In this document: positions 15,747-24,434 of the stretch, piece by piece
Layout of the letters: the number at the start of each line of letters is the position of its first letter
How positions within the stretch are numbered: the first letter of the stretch is position 1
Origin: Promethearchaeota archaeon
GTDB lineage: Archaea > Asgardarchaeota > Lokiarchaeia > Sigynarchaeales > SOKP01
Direction of reading: 5' to 3'
Assembly: GCA_019894875.1 (NCBI GenBank)
Contig: JAGXNR010000020.1
Location: forward strand, 1 to 40,841
Length of the DNA: 40,841 bases
Program-made: the position numbers and the translations under genes
The notes under the pieces: model-generated
Seen by the model: the letters and a program-made list of their open reading frames with translations, nothing else
Databases searched by the model: none
What the model was told of the DNA's origin: nothing

Positions 15747-17216
15747 TTAACCTAATGTTATTTCTTTTTCAAGTAGTTTATTCATTATTTTTCTTGTGAT
15801 TCCTGGGTCTGCTTGACCTCTTGTTTTTCCCATTACTTTACCTATTAACGCTTCAATAGCTTTGGGATTTGTACGAAGGTCTTCTACTATTCTTGGGTTT
15901 TCTTTAATCGCTTCCACACATTTCATTTCGATGACTTCTTCATTAGAAATCCTTTTTTTACCTTTCGTATCAATAATCTTGGATACCGAAGTTCCCTTCA
16001 TCATTTCTTCTATAAACGATTTACCGATCTTGGTTGTAATTTTTCCATCTTTTATATGATGAATTAGATCAACTAGATGTTTGGGTTGAAGTTTCGTATC
16101 TTTTAATGTTTTATTTTGTTCATTTAGTTCACGGGATACATCGTTCATTAACCAATTGCAAAATTGCTTGAATTCTTTAGGACCAAACGATGGATCAGAA
16201 TTAACTCCATCCTCGTAGAAATCAGCTATCTCTTTATCTAACACTAAATTATCTGAATCAAATTCTGGTAGATTATAATCCCTACTTAGCCTTAAAGATC
16301 TCTCCCGTGGCATTTCTGGTAATCCATCCTTAATTGTATTGATAAAATCTTCAGTAAGTACAATTCGAACTAAGTCTTGTTCGGGAAAATAGCGGTAATC
16401 TTCTTCAAATTCTTTGGTTCTTAATGATATTGTTATTCTTCTTTTATCATCCCAGTGTCTAGTCTCTTGAACTAATTTTTTCCCTCGTTTTAATAGGTTT
16501 CTTTGTCTTTGAATCTCCCATTTTAAGGCACGTTCAACTTCTTTAAAACTACTTATATTTTTTACTTCGCTTCGTTTATGCCCTTTAATTGAGATATTAG
16601 CATCCACTCGAGCGGCTCCAGTTAAATCTAAATCAGAAATCCCTGTATATTGAACGATTGATTTTAGTTGGTTGAGATACTCCCTAGCTTCTTCAGGAGA
16701 ACGTATTACAGGTTCAGTCACGATCTCAATAAGGCAAACACCTGATCTATTATAATCTACTAAAGTATATGGAGATGTTGCTATAGATCCTTTATGCACT
16801 AACCTTGCAGGATCCTCTTCCAAGTGGATTCTGTTAAGTTTTATATCTTTCTTGATACCATTTAATTTTATTGTAATTTTCCCCCCATCTGCAAAAGCCT
16901 TTCCCCCTGCCTTATTATATTGGCTGATCTGGAAGCCTTTCGGAAGGTCTACATAGAAATAATTTTTGCGGAAGAAATAAGTTGAATTGTTAATTTTACA
17001 ATCTAATGCTAATGCTAATCTAGTAGCAAATTCAATTGCTTTCTTATTTATTGTGGGTAATGACCCCGGTAATCCTAAACAAATTGGACAGTTGAAAGTG
17101 TTTGGTTCAGCCCCTCGATAGTTCGCATTGCATCCACAAAATAATTTTGTTTTTAAATTCGTAAGTTGAATATGGACCTCTAATCCAATGATAACATCTT
17201 GATAATTAGAACTCAA
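15747..17216 (-). CDS. gatB: Aspartyl/glutamyl-tRNA amidotransferase subunit B
   Basis: A 489-residue GatB: GLEVHIQL near residue 11, zinc ligands C27, C29, C43 and C46 (FCGCN, CPICLGLPG), the NYFYVDLPKGFQISQYN block, the kinase-like EEDPARLVHKG, and a C-terminal YqeY/tail domain (KVMGKTRGQADP). It phosphorylates and amidates Asp-tRNA(Asn) or Glu-tRNA(Gln) with GatA. The start is a TTG (17216), one base after the gatA stop, with GAGG about 9 bases upstream overlapping the end of gatA, so translation is coupled. No gatC was seen in the window. Confidence 0.95.
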   Translation of the reverse strand: MSSNYQDVIIGLEVHIQLTNLKTKLFCGCNANYRGAEPNTFNCPICLGLPGSLPTINKKAIEFATRLALALDCKINNSTYFFRKNYFYVDLPKGFQISQYNKAGGKAFADGGKITIKLNGIKKDIKLNRIHLEEDPARLVHKGSIATSPYTLVDYNRSGVCLIEIVTEPVIRSPEEAREYLNQLKSIVQYTGISDLDLTGAARVDANISIKGHKRSEVKNISSFKEVERALKWEIQRQRNLLKRGKKLVQETRHWDDKRRITISLRTKEFEEDYRYFPEQDLVRIVLTEDFINTIKDGLPEMPRERSLRLSRDYNLPEFDSDNLVLDKEIADFYEDGVNSDPSFGPKEFKQFCNWLMNDVSRELNEQNKTLKDTKLQPKHLVDLIHHIKDGKITTKIGKSFIEEMMKGTSVSKIIDTKGKKRISNEEVIEMKCVEAIKENPRIVEDLRTNPKAIEALIGKVMGKTRGQADPGITRKIMNKLLEKEITLG

Positions 17217-17217
17217 T

Positions 17218-18699
17218 TTAATTTCCTCGATCTTGTAATGGGGCTAATTTTCTGTAGATATTTAATTTTTGTTCAAGTGTATTACCAACATTAAGTATAG
17301 TTTTTTCATCAAAAAAATCTCCAATTATTTGAAATCCTATTGGAAGGTTATTCTCATCAAAACCACATGGAATTGAGAGTGCGGGTAAACCTGCTAGATT
17401 CACAGGGCAGGTCAAGATATCCATTAAATACATCTGTAATGGATTATCTAGCAGTTCTCCGATTTTAAATGCGGTTGTAGGCATCGTCGGACTAACAATT
17501 ACATCACAATGTTTAAAGGCATTTTGAAAATCATCCTTAATTAAAGATCTTACTTTCAATGCTTTCATATAAAACATATCATAATAGCCAGCGGAAAGGG
17601 TATAACTACCTAAAATAATCCTTCTTCTTACTTCAGCACCAAATTTTTCATTTCGAGTTCTACTAAATACCTCATAAACATCCCCATTAAGATCATCACT
17701 CATCTCCCCGTATCGCAATCCATCATATCTAGCTAGATTCGAACTTGCTTCACTCATAGCTATAAGATAATAAGTAGCAATGGCATATTCTAAGTGAGGA
17801 AAAGATATCTCGACTTTTTTAGCCCCTAAACTACATAATCTCTCTATAGCTTCATTCACCTTATCTTTTACATTCTTTTCTAAACCTTCAATAAAGAATT
17901 CTTTCGGTACACCTAAAGTCACATTTTCTATTGGATTTTGAAGGATCTCTGTGTAATTATCAACTTTAGTATCAACCGTTGTAGAATCTAAGGGATCATG
18001 CCCTGCAATTATTTCTAATAATAATGCTGTATCATATACACATCTAGATAAGGGACCAATTTGATCTAACGAATTCGCATATGAAATTAAGCCATACCGA
18101 GAAACTCTTCCATATGTAGGTTTTAAACCCACTACACCACAATAAGATGCGGGACACCTAATGCTTCCACCAGTATCACTTCCTAATGAAACAGGAGTTT
18201 GACCTGATGCTACACATGCTCCTGATCCTCCACTTGATCCCCCTGGTACATGATCTAAATTCCATGGATTATAGGTTGGACCATAACTACTATTTTCTGT
18301 AGAAGAACCCATCGCAAATTCATCCATATTTGTTCTCCCTACACAAATAGCTCCTTCTTTCTCAATTAAATTCTCAATAACGGTAGCATTATACGGAGGA
18401 ATATAGTTTTGTAGAATTTTGGAACCACAAGTAGTTGGGCTATCTTTTATGCAGATAAGATCTTTTATTCCTATAGGTAATCCATAGAGTTTCCCTATAG
18501 GTTTACCATTTTTTATTTTTTTATCTAATTTTTGGGCTTTATTTATGGCTTTTTCTTTTGATAAATGAACAAATGAATGTAGTTTATCCTCGGTTTCTTC
18601 TATTCTTTCATAAACTTGTTGAATTACTTCTTCAATCGTAATTTCTCTATTTTTTATTTTTTCGAGGAGTTCATATGCCATGTATTCATAGAGTTTCAT
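17218..18699 (-). CDS. gatA: Aspartyl/glutamyl-tRNA amidotransferase subunit A
   Basis: A 493-residue amidase-signature enzyme that releases ammonia from glutamine for GatB. The catalytic triad is visible: K79 in GLPIGIKD, cis-Ser155 in PGGSSGGSG and nucleophile Ser179 in GSDTGGS. The positions match the family numbering within one residue. TYNPWNLD and GLKPTYGRVSRYGLI blocks are typical of GatA. ATG at 18699 is followed closely by a second possible ATG, but the length matches the family. It is downstream of asnS (78 bases) and directly upstream of gatB. Confidence 0.96.
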   Translation of the reverse strand: MKLYEYMAYELLEKIKNREITIEEVIQQVYERIEETEDKLHSFVHLSKEKAINKAQKLDKKIKNGKPIGKLYGLPIGIKDLICIKDSPTTCGSKILQNYIPPYNATVIENLIEKEGAICVGRTNMDEFAMGSSTENSSYGPTYNPWNLDHVPGGSSGGSGACVASGQTPVSLGSDTGGSIRCPASYCGVVGLKPTYGRVSRYGLISYANSLDQIGPLSRCVYDTALLLEIIAGHDPLDSTTVDTKVDNYTEILQNPIENVTLGVPKEFFIEGLEKNVKDKVNEAIERLCSLGAKKVEISFPHLEYAIATYYLIAMSEASSNLARYDGLRYGEMSDDLNGDVYEVFSRTRNEKFGAEVRRRIILGSYTLSAGYYDMFYMKALKVRSLIKDDFQNAFKHCDVIVSPTMPTTAFKIGELLDNPLQMYLMDILTCPVNLAGLPALSIPCGFDENNLPIGFQIIGDFFDEKTILNVGNTLEQKLNIYRKLAPLQDRGN

Positions 18700-18777
18700 T
18701 TACCACAAACCACACTTTTAAATAATTAAGGAAAAGGATCTATTTAATAACTCTTATTTGCTTTTACTAGCTTATCT

Positions 18778-20079
18778 TTATGGGGATTTACGTAACATAG
18801 TTCTTGGAAAGGGAATTGCATCCTTTATATTATCTATACCACATATCCAAGATACTACTCTTTCTACACCTACGCCATAACCTGAGTGAGGAACACTACC
18901 ATATCGTCTCAGATCAAAATACCAAGAGTAAGTTTCTGGATCCTCTCCTTCTGCTCTTAACCTTTCCTTCATATTATCCACAAGTAAACTTCTTTCTGAG
19001 CCCCCAATAATCTCACAATATCCTTCTGGGGCTAACATGTCAAAACACAGTGCCTCTTTAGGATTTTCACTACTGGGTGGTTTATAAAAACCCATTATCT
19101 CAGTAGGATAATGTGTGACAACTACAGGAACCTTAAAATGTTCAGCGATTTTTGCTTCTTCATTAGTTCTTAGATCTTTACCCCATGGTATCTTCATATC
19201 GTATTCTTTATTAAGAATATCTAATGCCTCAGCATATTTAATAGTGGGATATTCAACCTTAACATATTCTTCTAATAAAGAGATATCTCTTTCCAAAATT
19301 TCAAGTTCCTTTCTATTATGTTTCAACACTTGTTGAATAATAAAACGTATCTCATCTTTGGCAACTTCCGTAACCTCATCAAGCTGCATAAATGCGGCTT
19401 CCATTTCTGCCATCCAGAATTCTGATAAATGCCTTGAAGTCTTTGATTTTTCAGCTCTAAACGTAGGTCCCATATTATAAATTTTTCCTAACGAGAAGAT
19501 TCCTGCTTCAGCATATAACTGCCAAGATTGGCTAAGATATACAACATCATTAAAATATTTCACTTCAAATAACGTAGATCCACCTTCTGACATACTAGGT
19601 TGGAAAATAGGTGCATCAAATTCATAAAAACCATTTTTTCTGAAGAATTTATGTATTGCCCCAACAATTGTATGACGAATTTTTAAGATTGAATTTAGTT
19701 TCCTTGATCTTAGCCAAAGATGCCTATTATCATATAAAAGCTCAGGTGATTGATATTCTGTAATTGGAAAAGGTTCGGCAATTTGGATAATCTCTAAATC
19801 AGTCACGGATACTTCATATCCCGTTGGAGCCCTCTCATCCTTTTTTAATTCACCTGAAACTTTAACTGAAGACTCAATTGTAAGTTTTTCAGCTTTTTCA
19901 AATATATCTGGATTCTTACTTTTTGAGATGACACATTGAATGATATCTGAACCATCCCTTAAAACGATGAAAACAAATTTGTTTGATTTTCTTTCTCTAT
20001 GTACCCAACCTCTTAAATATACTTTAGGATCTTCTTGTTTTAATGCTTCCTCAATAGTTTTATATTTTAATTCCGTCAT
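18778..20079 (-). CDS. asnS: Asparaginyl-tRNA synthetase (archaeal type)
   Basis: A 433-residue class II synthetase. The N-terminal OB-fold anticodon domain (VYLRGWVHRERKSNKF) is present, which separates it from the truncated asparagine-synthetase-like relatives. Catalytic-domain blocks include YLSQSWQLYAEA, FRAEKSKTSRHLSEFW (motif 2) and YGVGVERVVSW (motif 3), and it resembles Pyrococcus AsnRS closely. It charges tRNA(Asn) with asparagine. It is first in a four-gene operon ahead of gatA and gatB, which is odd because GatCAB offers another path to Asn-tRNA. Divergent from the membrane gene at 20338. Confidence 0.94.
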   Translation of the reverse strand: MTELKYKTIEEALKQEDPKVYLRGWVHRERKSNKFVFIVLRDGSDIIQCVISKSKNPDIFEKAEKLTIESSVKVSGELKKDERAPTGYEVSVTDLEIIQIAEPFPITEYQSPELLYDNRHLWLRSRKLNSILKIRHTIVGAIHKFFRKNGFYEFDAPIFQPSMSEGGSTLFEVKYFNDVVYLSQSWQLYAEAGIFSLGKIYNMGPTFRAEKSKTSRHLSEFWMAEMEAAFMQLDEVTEVAKDEIRFIIQQVLKHNRKELEILERDISLLEEYVKVEYPTIKYAEALDILNKEYDMKIPWGKDLRTNEEAKIAEHFKVPVVVTHYPTEIMGFYKPPSSENPKEALCFDMLAPEGYCEIIGGSERSLLVDNMKERLRAEGEDPETYSWYFDLRRYGSVPHSGYGVGVERVVSWICGIDNIKDAIPFPRTMLRKSP

Positions 20080-20224
20080 TTCTTGAAGAGATTATTTTAT
20101 AGATTTAATTAGCGTTATCTATAAAAATTGAAGATTTCTAAAAAATTTGATTGAATTTAAATTATCCTTCTTAATTCAATACTTTAAAAAATAAAATTTA
20201 AAATTTTAATATTTTAAATGTTGA

Positions 20225-20261
20225 ACTCAACATACTAATGGGATGTAATCCCAAATTGAGT
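20225..20261. repeat. Two-tier inverted repeat in the divergent asnS upstream region
   Basis: The outer arms ACTCAA (20225-20230) and TTGAGT (20256-20261) pair perfectly, and inside them GGGAT-GTA-ATCCC (20240-20252) forms a second hairpin. The sequence lies between the divergent asnS and membrane-protein starts. It may be a regulator site or a small structured RNA. Confidence 0.45.
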
Positions 20262-20270
20262 CTAAAAACC

Positions 20271-20278
20271 TTTATATA
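20271..20278 (+). promoter_or_regulatory. TATA box for the downstream membrane-protein gene
   Basis: TTTATATA preceded by TCTAAAAACC fits the archaeal TATA consensus. Initiation would be expected about 25 bases downstream, shortly before the ATG at 20338. Confidence 0.5.
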
Positions 20279-20337
20279 TTGATGATTAATTTTAGCTTTT
20301 GATTTAAGAGATCAAACAATAATCTTTAAACTCAACT

Positions 20338-20835
20338 ATGATATTTTTTCTATTTATTTACGATGTAAATCCCTTGAACGTTCTTTTTATTTCTATTTAT
20401 ATAGCATGCATATTCTTGCTTCTGTATGGGATCTATAGGAGGTACCATGACAAAAATCTTCTACTAGGTATTTTTGTCTCAGCAGCTTTTTATGTCATTA
20501 TTTATGTTAATTTTTTTGGTTGGCTTTCTTATTTATTCTCCATTCAATTTTTCGGTTATTTCATAATTTGTTTTATTTGTGGGATTACAGTAGGTTTTTT
20601 CAACGAAGATATAAAACGAGGGGCGTTAAGTGGGGCGATAGGAATGCTATTAGCAATAGCACTAACATATCCATATATTTACTTCATAATTTTCGTATTT
20701 GGGATCTATTTTCCTTTTCAAACACTACCGAGTATTTTAGGAGGAGCAATTAGTGGTGCTCTTGGAAGTAATATTAAGAAGAGTTACAGTTATAGGAAAA
20801 AAACAATCATAAAACCTCAATTAGACGAAACTTAA
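20338..20835 (+). CDS. Small polytopic membrane protein (DUF5518-like)
   Basis: A 165-residue protein with about four hydrophobic helices. The third and fourth contain small-residue stretches (GITVGFFNEDIKRGALSGAIG and LPSILGGAISGALGS). The charged loop KRGALSGAIG followed by a glycine-rich last helix recalls DUF5518-type archaeal proteins. The membrane gene at 13006 has a comparable glycine-rich final helix. A Lys-rich tail ends it. Its stop overlaps the end of convergent cofE by 3 bases. Function unknown. Confidence 0.65.
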   Translation: MIFFLFIYDVNPLNVLFISIYIACIFLLLYGIYRRYHDKNLLLGIFVSAAFYVIIYVNFFGWLSYLFSIQFFGYFIICFICGITVGFFNEDIKRGALSGAIGMLLAIALTYPYIYFIIFVFGIYFPFQTLPSILGGAISGALGSNIKKSYSYRKKTIIKPQLDET

Positions 20836-21617
20836 TCGATTTTCTTTTTTTCTAAGAGATATTTTGAGAAAATATTCATGTAAAGACATTTTTCTGGTGC
20901 CATCTCAGGGGTCATCTTAGGATTTTCAGTAAACTCAACATTGCTCTCCCTAATGATTACCACAGGTGTTTGTTGATTCGCCTCACTAAGCAGAAATTGG
21001 GCTGCGCTTGTAAGATCATCTGCAATTGCTCTCATTGTTATTTCCATGGGTCTATTAAAAAGATCTGGTTTTCCTATTAAGTCTTCCACAGGTTCAAATC
21101 CCGCTGTTGCTATGGCTATCCCAATTGTACCTTTTCTAAGAGGTTGAACTCTCGAATCTGAGATTATTACTCCTAAGTTATTTATTCCAAATTCTTTTCT
21201 CAATTCTCTCCAATATTCCCAAACAACTTTATTCAGATCTTTTGGAAGGAGAACGACTTTTCCTTGTCCCGCGTTTGATTGATCAATTCCCGCATTTGCG
21301 ATTAAAAAATCATTCACCTGTGCTAATATAACGTGTGTTAATCCTCCTAAAATCATAGAAGATTCTCGTATTATTAGTTCTACAAAACGTTCATCCATAT
21401 CATATTCTAGTGCTAATTTTTTCGCCCTTTCAGTAATATCAGTAACACTAGATAAGCTTACAACTCTTCCCTGTGAAGTAGCTACAACCTTTTCAGCTAT
21501 AACAACAATATCTCCTTCTTTTAATAATTTTCCTTGCTCATCCAATTCTGATATAATTATATCAAGGAGTGGGTCTCCTTTTTTAACCAAAGGTAACTTA
21601 ATTGAAAACAATTCCAT
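20832..21617 (-). CDS. cofE: Coenzyme F420-0:L-glutamate ligase
   Basis: A 261-residue CofE-type ligase that adds glutamate residues to F420-0 using GTP. Signature blocks are GDIVVIAEKVVATSQGRVV near the N-terminus, NAGIDQSNAGQGKVV, and ISDSRVQPLRKGTIGIAI. Acidic metal-binding residues occur in these blocks. Presence implies F420 cofactor use, although no F420 enzymes are in the window. Upstream of the ATG there is no clear ribosome-binding site, so the transcript may be leaderless. Tail-to-tail with the membrane gene at 20338. Confidence 0.92.
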   Translation of the reverse strand: MELFSIKLPLVKKGDPLLDIIISELDEQGKLLKEGDIVVIAEKVVATSQGRVVSLSSVTDITERAKKLALEYDMDERFVELIIRESSMILGGLTHVILAQVNDFLIANAGIDQSNAGQGKVVLLPKDLNKVVWEYWRELRKEFGINNLGVIISDSRVQPLRKGTIGIAIATAGFEPVEDLIGKPDLFNRPMEITMRAIADDLTSAAQFLLSEANQQTPVVIIRESNVEFTENPKMTPEMAPEKCLYMNIFSKYLLEKKKID

Positions 21618-21749
21618 ATTAGTAAAAAGAATTCAACTTCTCTTAAATCAATTTTCGTGATTATATATCAAATCTTTTTTAGGTAAAAAACTTAAGAAAA
21701 GATGATTGATTAAAATTAATTCAAATTTAAAGTATAAGGATTTAGGATC

Positions 21750-23003
21750 ATGAAAAAAAATAAAGATTTACTCGCATTGCGGAATAAATATATCCCACAA
21801 GCGGTTTACAACACAATTCCCTCATTTATCGAAAATGCAAAAGGTGCTAAAATGACGGATGTTGAGGGTTTTGAAATGATTGATTTTGCAGGGGGTATAG
21901 CAACAATCAATGTTGGTCATTGCCATCCCAAAGTTGTGAATGCTATTAAAGATCAAGCAGAAAAATATATCCATACATGCTTTCATGTCGCAATGTATGA
22001 ACCATATATAGAATTAGCACAAAAGCTATGTGAGATTACGCCCGGTGACTTCCCAAAAATGGCTTTCTTTGCAAATAGTGGTGCTGAAGCTGTAGAAAAT
22101 GCTATAAAAGTGGCTCGATATTATACAAAACGCTCAGGCATTATTACATTTGAAAATGCGTTCCATGGAAGAACACTGATGGGAATGAGTTTAACGAGTA
22201 AAGTAAAACCATATAAATTAGGTTTCGGACCTTTTGCTCCAGAAATTTATCGAATACCATACGGTGATGCAAATTTATTCGAAACATTTCTCCTTGACCA
22301 TGTAGCTCCTGAATCTGTCGCTGCAATCATTGCAGAGCCTGTTCAAGGTGAAGGTGGATTTATCACACCCCCCCCAGACTTTTTCCCTAAAATTGTTGAG
22401 ATATGTAAAGAAAATGGGATTTTGTTTATTGCCGATGAAATCCAGTCTGGAATGGGTCGAACAGGAAAAATGTTTGCAATTGAGCATTGGAATGTTGTCC
22501 CGGATATCATCCTTCTAGCCAAAAGCTTAGCTGCAGGTTTACCTTTAAGTGCAATTATTGGGCGTAAAGAAATTATGGATTCTCCTCATATAGGTGGACT
22601 GGGTGGAACTTATAGCGGTAACCCCGTTGCTTGTAGAGCGGCTTTAGCGGTTCTTGATATCTTTCAAGAGGAAAATGTCTTAGATAAAGCTGTAATTTTA
22701 GGTCAGAAATTGAATAAACAACTAAAAATATGGCAAGAAAGTTTTGAAATTGTTGGAAATATTCATGGTATTGGTTCTATGTTAGCATTTGAAATAATTG
22801 ATCATGAAACGAAAAAACCAGATAAAGACAAAGCTAAGGATTTAGTCAACTTATGCCATAAAAGTGGCTTGGTAATTCTAACATGTGGAAAATATGGGAA
22901 TAAAATAAGATTGCTTATGCCCCTTGTAATAAATGATGAAGATTTAGAAAAGGGACTTAATATCATTGAAGAAAACCTTCAAATCTTAGAAAAAAAAAAT
23001 TAG
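21750..23003 (+). CDS. Class III PLP-dependent aminotransferase (4-aminobutyrate-type)
   Basis: A 417-residue protein with DFAGGIATINVGHCHPKVV near the N-terminus, FFANSGAEAVENAIK (about 107-121), FENAFHGRTLMGMSLT, AEPVQGEGGF, and the catalytic Lys in LLAKSLAAGLP. GGTYSGNPVAC marks the C-terminal side. Class III transaminases move amino groups from 4-aminobutyrate, ornithine or similar substrates. The FENAFHGRT and GGLGGTYSGN blocks fit GabT-like enzymes, but the substrate is not certain. It has an AGGAT site just before the ATG. The M20 peptidase gene converges on it 18 bases beyond the stop. Confidence 0.9.
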   Translation: MKKNKDLLALRNKYIPQAVYNTIPSFIENAKGAKMTDVEGFEMIDFAGGIATINVGHCHPKVVNAIKDQAEKYIHTCFHVAMYEPYIELAQKLCEITPGDFPKMAFFANSGAEAVENAIKVARYYTKRSGIITFENAFHGRTLMGMSLTSKVKPYKLGFGPFAPEIYRIPYGDANLFETFLLDHVAPESVAAIIAEPVQGEGGFITPPPDFFPKIVEICKENGILFIADEIQSGMGRTGKMFAIEHWNVVPDIILLAKSLAAGLPLSAIIGRKEIMDSPHIGGLGGTYSGNPVACRAALAVLDIFQEENVLDKAVILGQKLNKQLKIWQESFEIVGNIHGIGSMLAFEIIDHETKKPDKDKAKDLVNLCHKSGLVILTCGKYGNKIRLLMPLVINDEDLEKGLNIIEENLQILEKKN

Positions 23004-23021
23004 AGAATAATAAAAATCTAT

Positions 23022-24317
23022 TTATTCATTTTTTTCAACTTCACACCAGTCCATAATTGTGCTAAGAATTATTTCTGTTGTTTTTAAAGTAGAACTAATC
23101 GAAACTCTTTCGTCGACGGAGTGTATATTTTCTGCAAATGGTCCAAATGTTACAGCAGGGGTATCATGATGCACAAAAAACCGAGCGTCCAGCCCTGCTG
23201 TACCACCATAATAATTAGGCTCAATTCCAGCTATCTTTTTTATATTTTTTTCTAATAACCTTACGAAAGGGTGTTCAGGATTTTGTTCATGAGGACTTGC
23301 TTTCCAACCAAACCATTCTATTTTTGGGGGGTGTTCTTTTAGCCATGGATCTTTGTGTGAAATATTTTTTATAGCTTCCTCAATTTGTGTGATAACCATT
23401 TCTCGAGTTTCGCCGGGAGGGAATCCAACTCGACACTCCAGAATACACAGAGCTGGTACTGTAGAAGGCCAATCTCCTGCATTAATCACTCCAATATTAA
23501 TAGTCGTCGCTTTTCCCTTCATGCTCGGATCAACTTCAGCATATTGATACCTAATTTTCTTTTGCCTTTTTTTGTTTAATGATTTGAGAGTCTCAATTAT
23601 AGGGACCATCTTAACAATTGCATTCACACCGTAATGAGCTGTAGCAGCATGAGCAGGGATACCAGTAACCGTAACGCGAAAATACATAACTCCCGCACTA
23701 GCAACGCCAATAGCATTACCTGCAGGTTCAGGTATTATTGCAGCATCAGCTTTTGGTTGAGTTAAACGCATATATAGACACCCTCCAATCCCGCCATCTT
23801 CCTCATCAATAGTCGTTTCTAAAAAAACATCACCTTTTAATTTTGTATTCGTTTCCTTAAGAGCTTGAAGTGCAATAATTATGGATGCAACACCTGCTTT
23901 CATATCTCCAGCACCGCGACCATAAATATAATCATCTTCCTTCTCACCACCCCAAGGATCCTGAGACCAATGCTCTACTGGTTCTGGACTAACTACATCA
24001 ATATGCCCATTAAGACATATTGATCGACCACCTCCAGTTCCTTTAAGGATGCCCATTACATTGGGACGATCCTTATAACCATATTTTGTAAATGAAGTTG
24101 TTTCAAAAAAATCTACATCTTCTCTTAATCGTTCAATATCAGGATATACGTACTTAGGTTCAAGATGCAATTCCGTAAGTTTATTAAATATAAATTTTTG
24201 GACATCTTCTTCTTTTCCAGAAACACTAGGAATCTTTACCAGATCTTGTATTAACTTTACAAGCTTATTCTTGTTATTCCTAATCCAATTTATTGGCGAT
24301 GATTCGACTGAATTCAT
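23022..24317 (-). CDS. M20-family metallopeptidase (ArgE/DapE/ACY1-like)
   Basis: A 431-residue zinc amidohydrolase. Metal ligands appear in NGHIDVVS (H105, D107), GRGAGDMKAG (D138), TTIDEEDGGIGG and IIPEPAG, with a final His in NIHSVDERVS. A dimerisation domain lies between, with RVTVTGIPAHAATAHYG. The family removes acyl groups from amino acids or cleaves dipeptides; the exact substrate is not visible. Length is normal. It starts at 24317, 117 bases from the divergent ACD-like gene. Confidence 0.9.
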   Translation of the reverse strand: MNSVESSPINWIRNNKNKLVKLIQDLVKIPSVSGKEEDVQKFIFNKLTELHLEPKYVYPDIERLREDVDFFETTSFTKYGYKDRPNVMGILKGTGGGRSICLNGHIDVVSPEPVEHWSQDPWGGEKEDDYIYGRGAGDMKAGVASIIIALQALKETNTKLKGDVFLETTIDEEDGGIGGCLYMRLTQPKADAAIIPEPAGNAIGVASAGVMYFRVTVTGIPAHAATAHYGVNAIVKMVPIIETLKSLNKKRQKKIRYQYAEVDPSMKGKATTINIGVINAGDWPSTVPALCILECRVGFPPGETREMVITQIEEAIKNISHKDPWLKEHPPKIEWFGWKASPHEQNPEHPFVRLLEKNIKKIAGIEPNYYGGTAGLDARFFVHHDTPAVTFGPFAENIHSVDERVSISSTLKTTEIILSTIMDWCEVEKNE

Positions 24318-24434
24318 TTATTTACTCTACTTTTTTATCATACTATTTTATTATTATTCCAAATATGTTATTTATATTATATTTCTAGTTTTCACATTCA
24401 TTAAACTTAATTTTGAAAATATATTTTTACTCGC

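Noticed and set aside
20279..20289. TTGATGA resembling the C box of a C/D guide RNA
   Set aside because: No CTGA-type D box follows at a sensible distance, and the fit to the C-box consensus has a mismatch.
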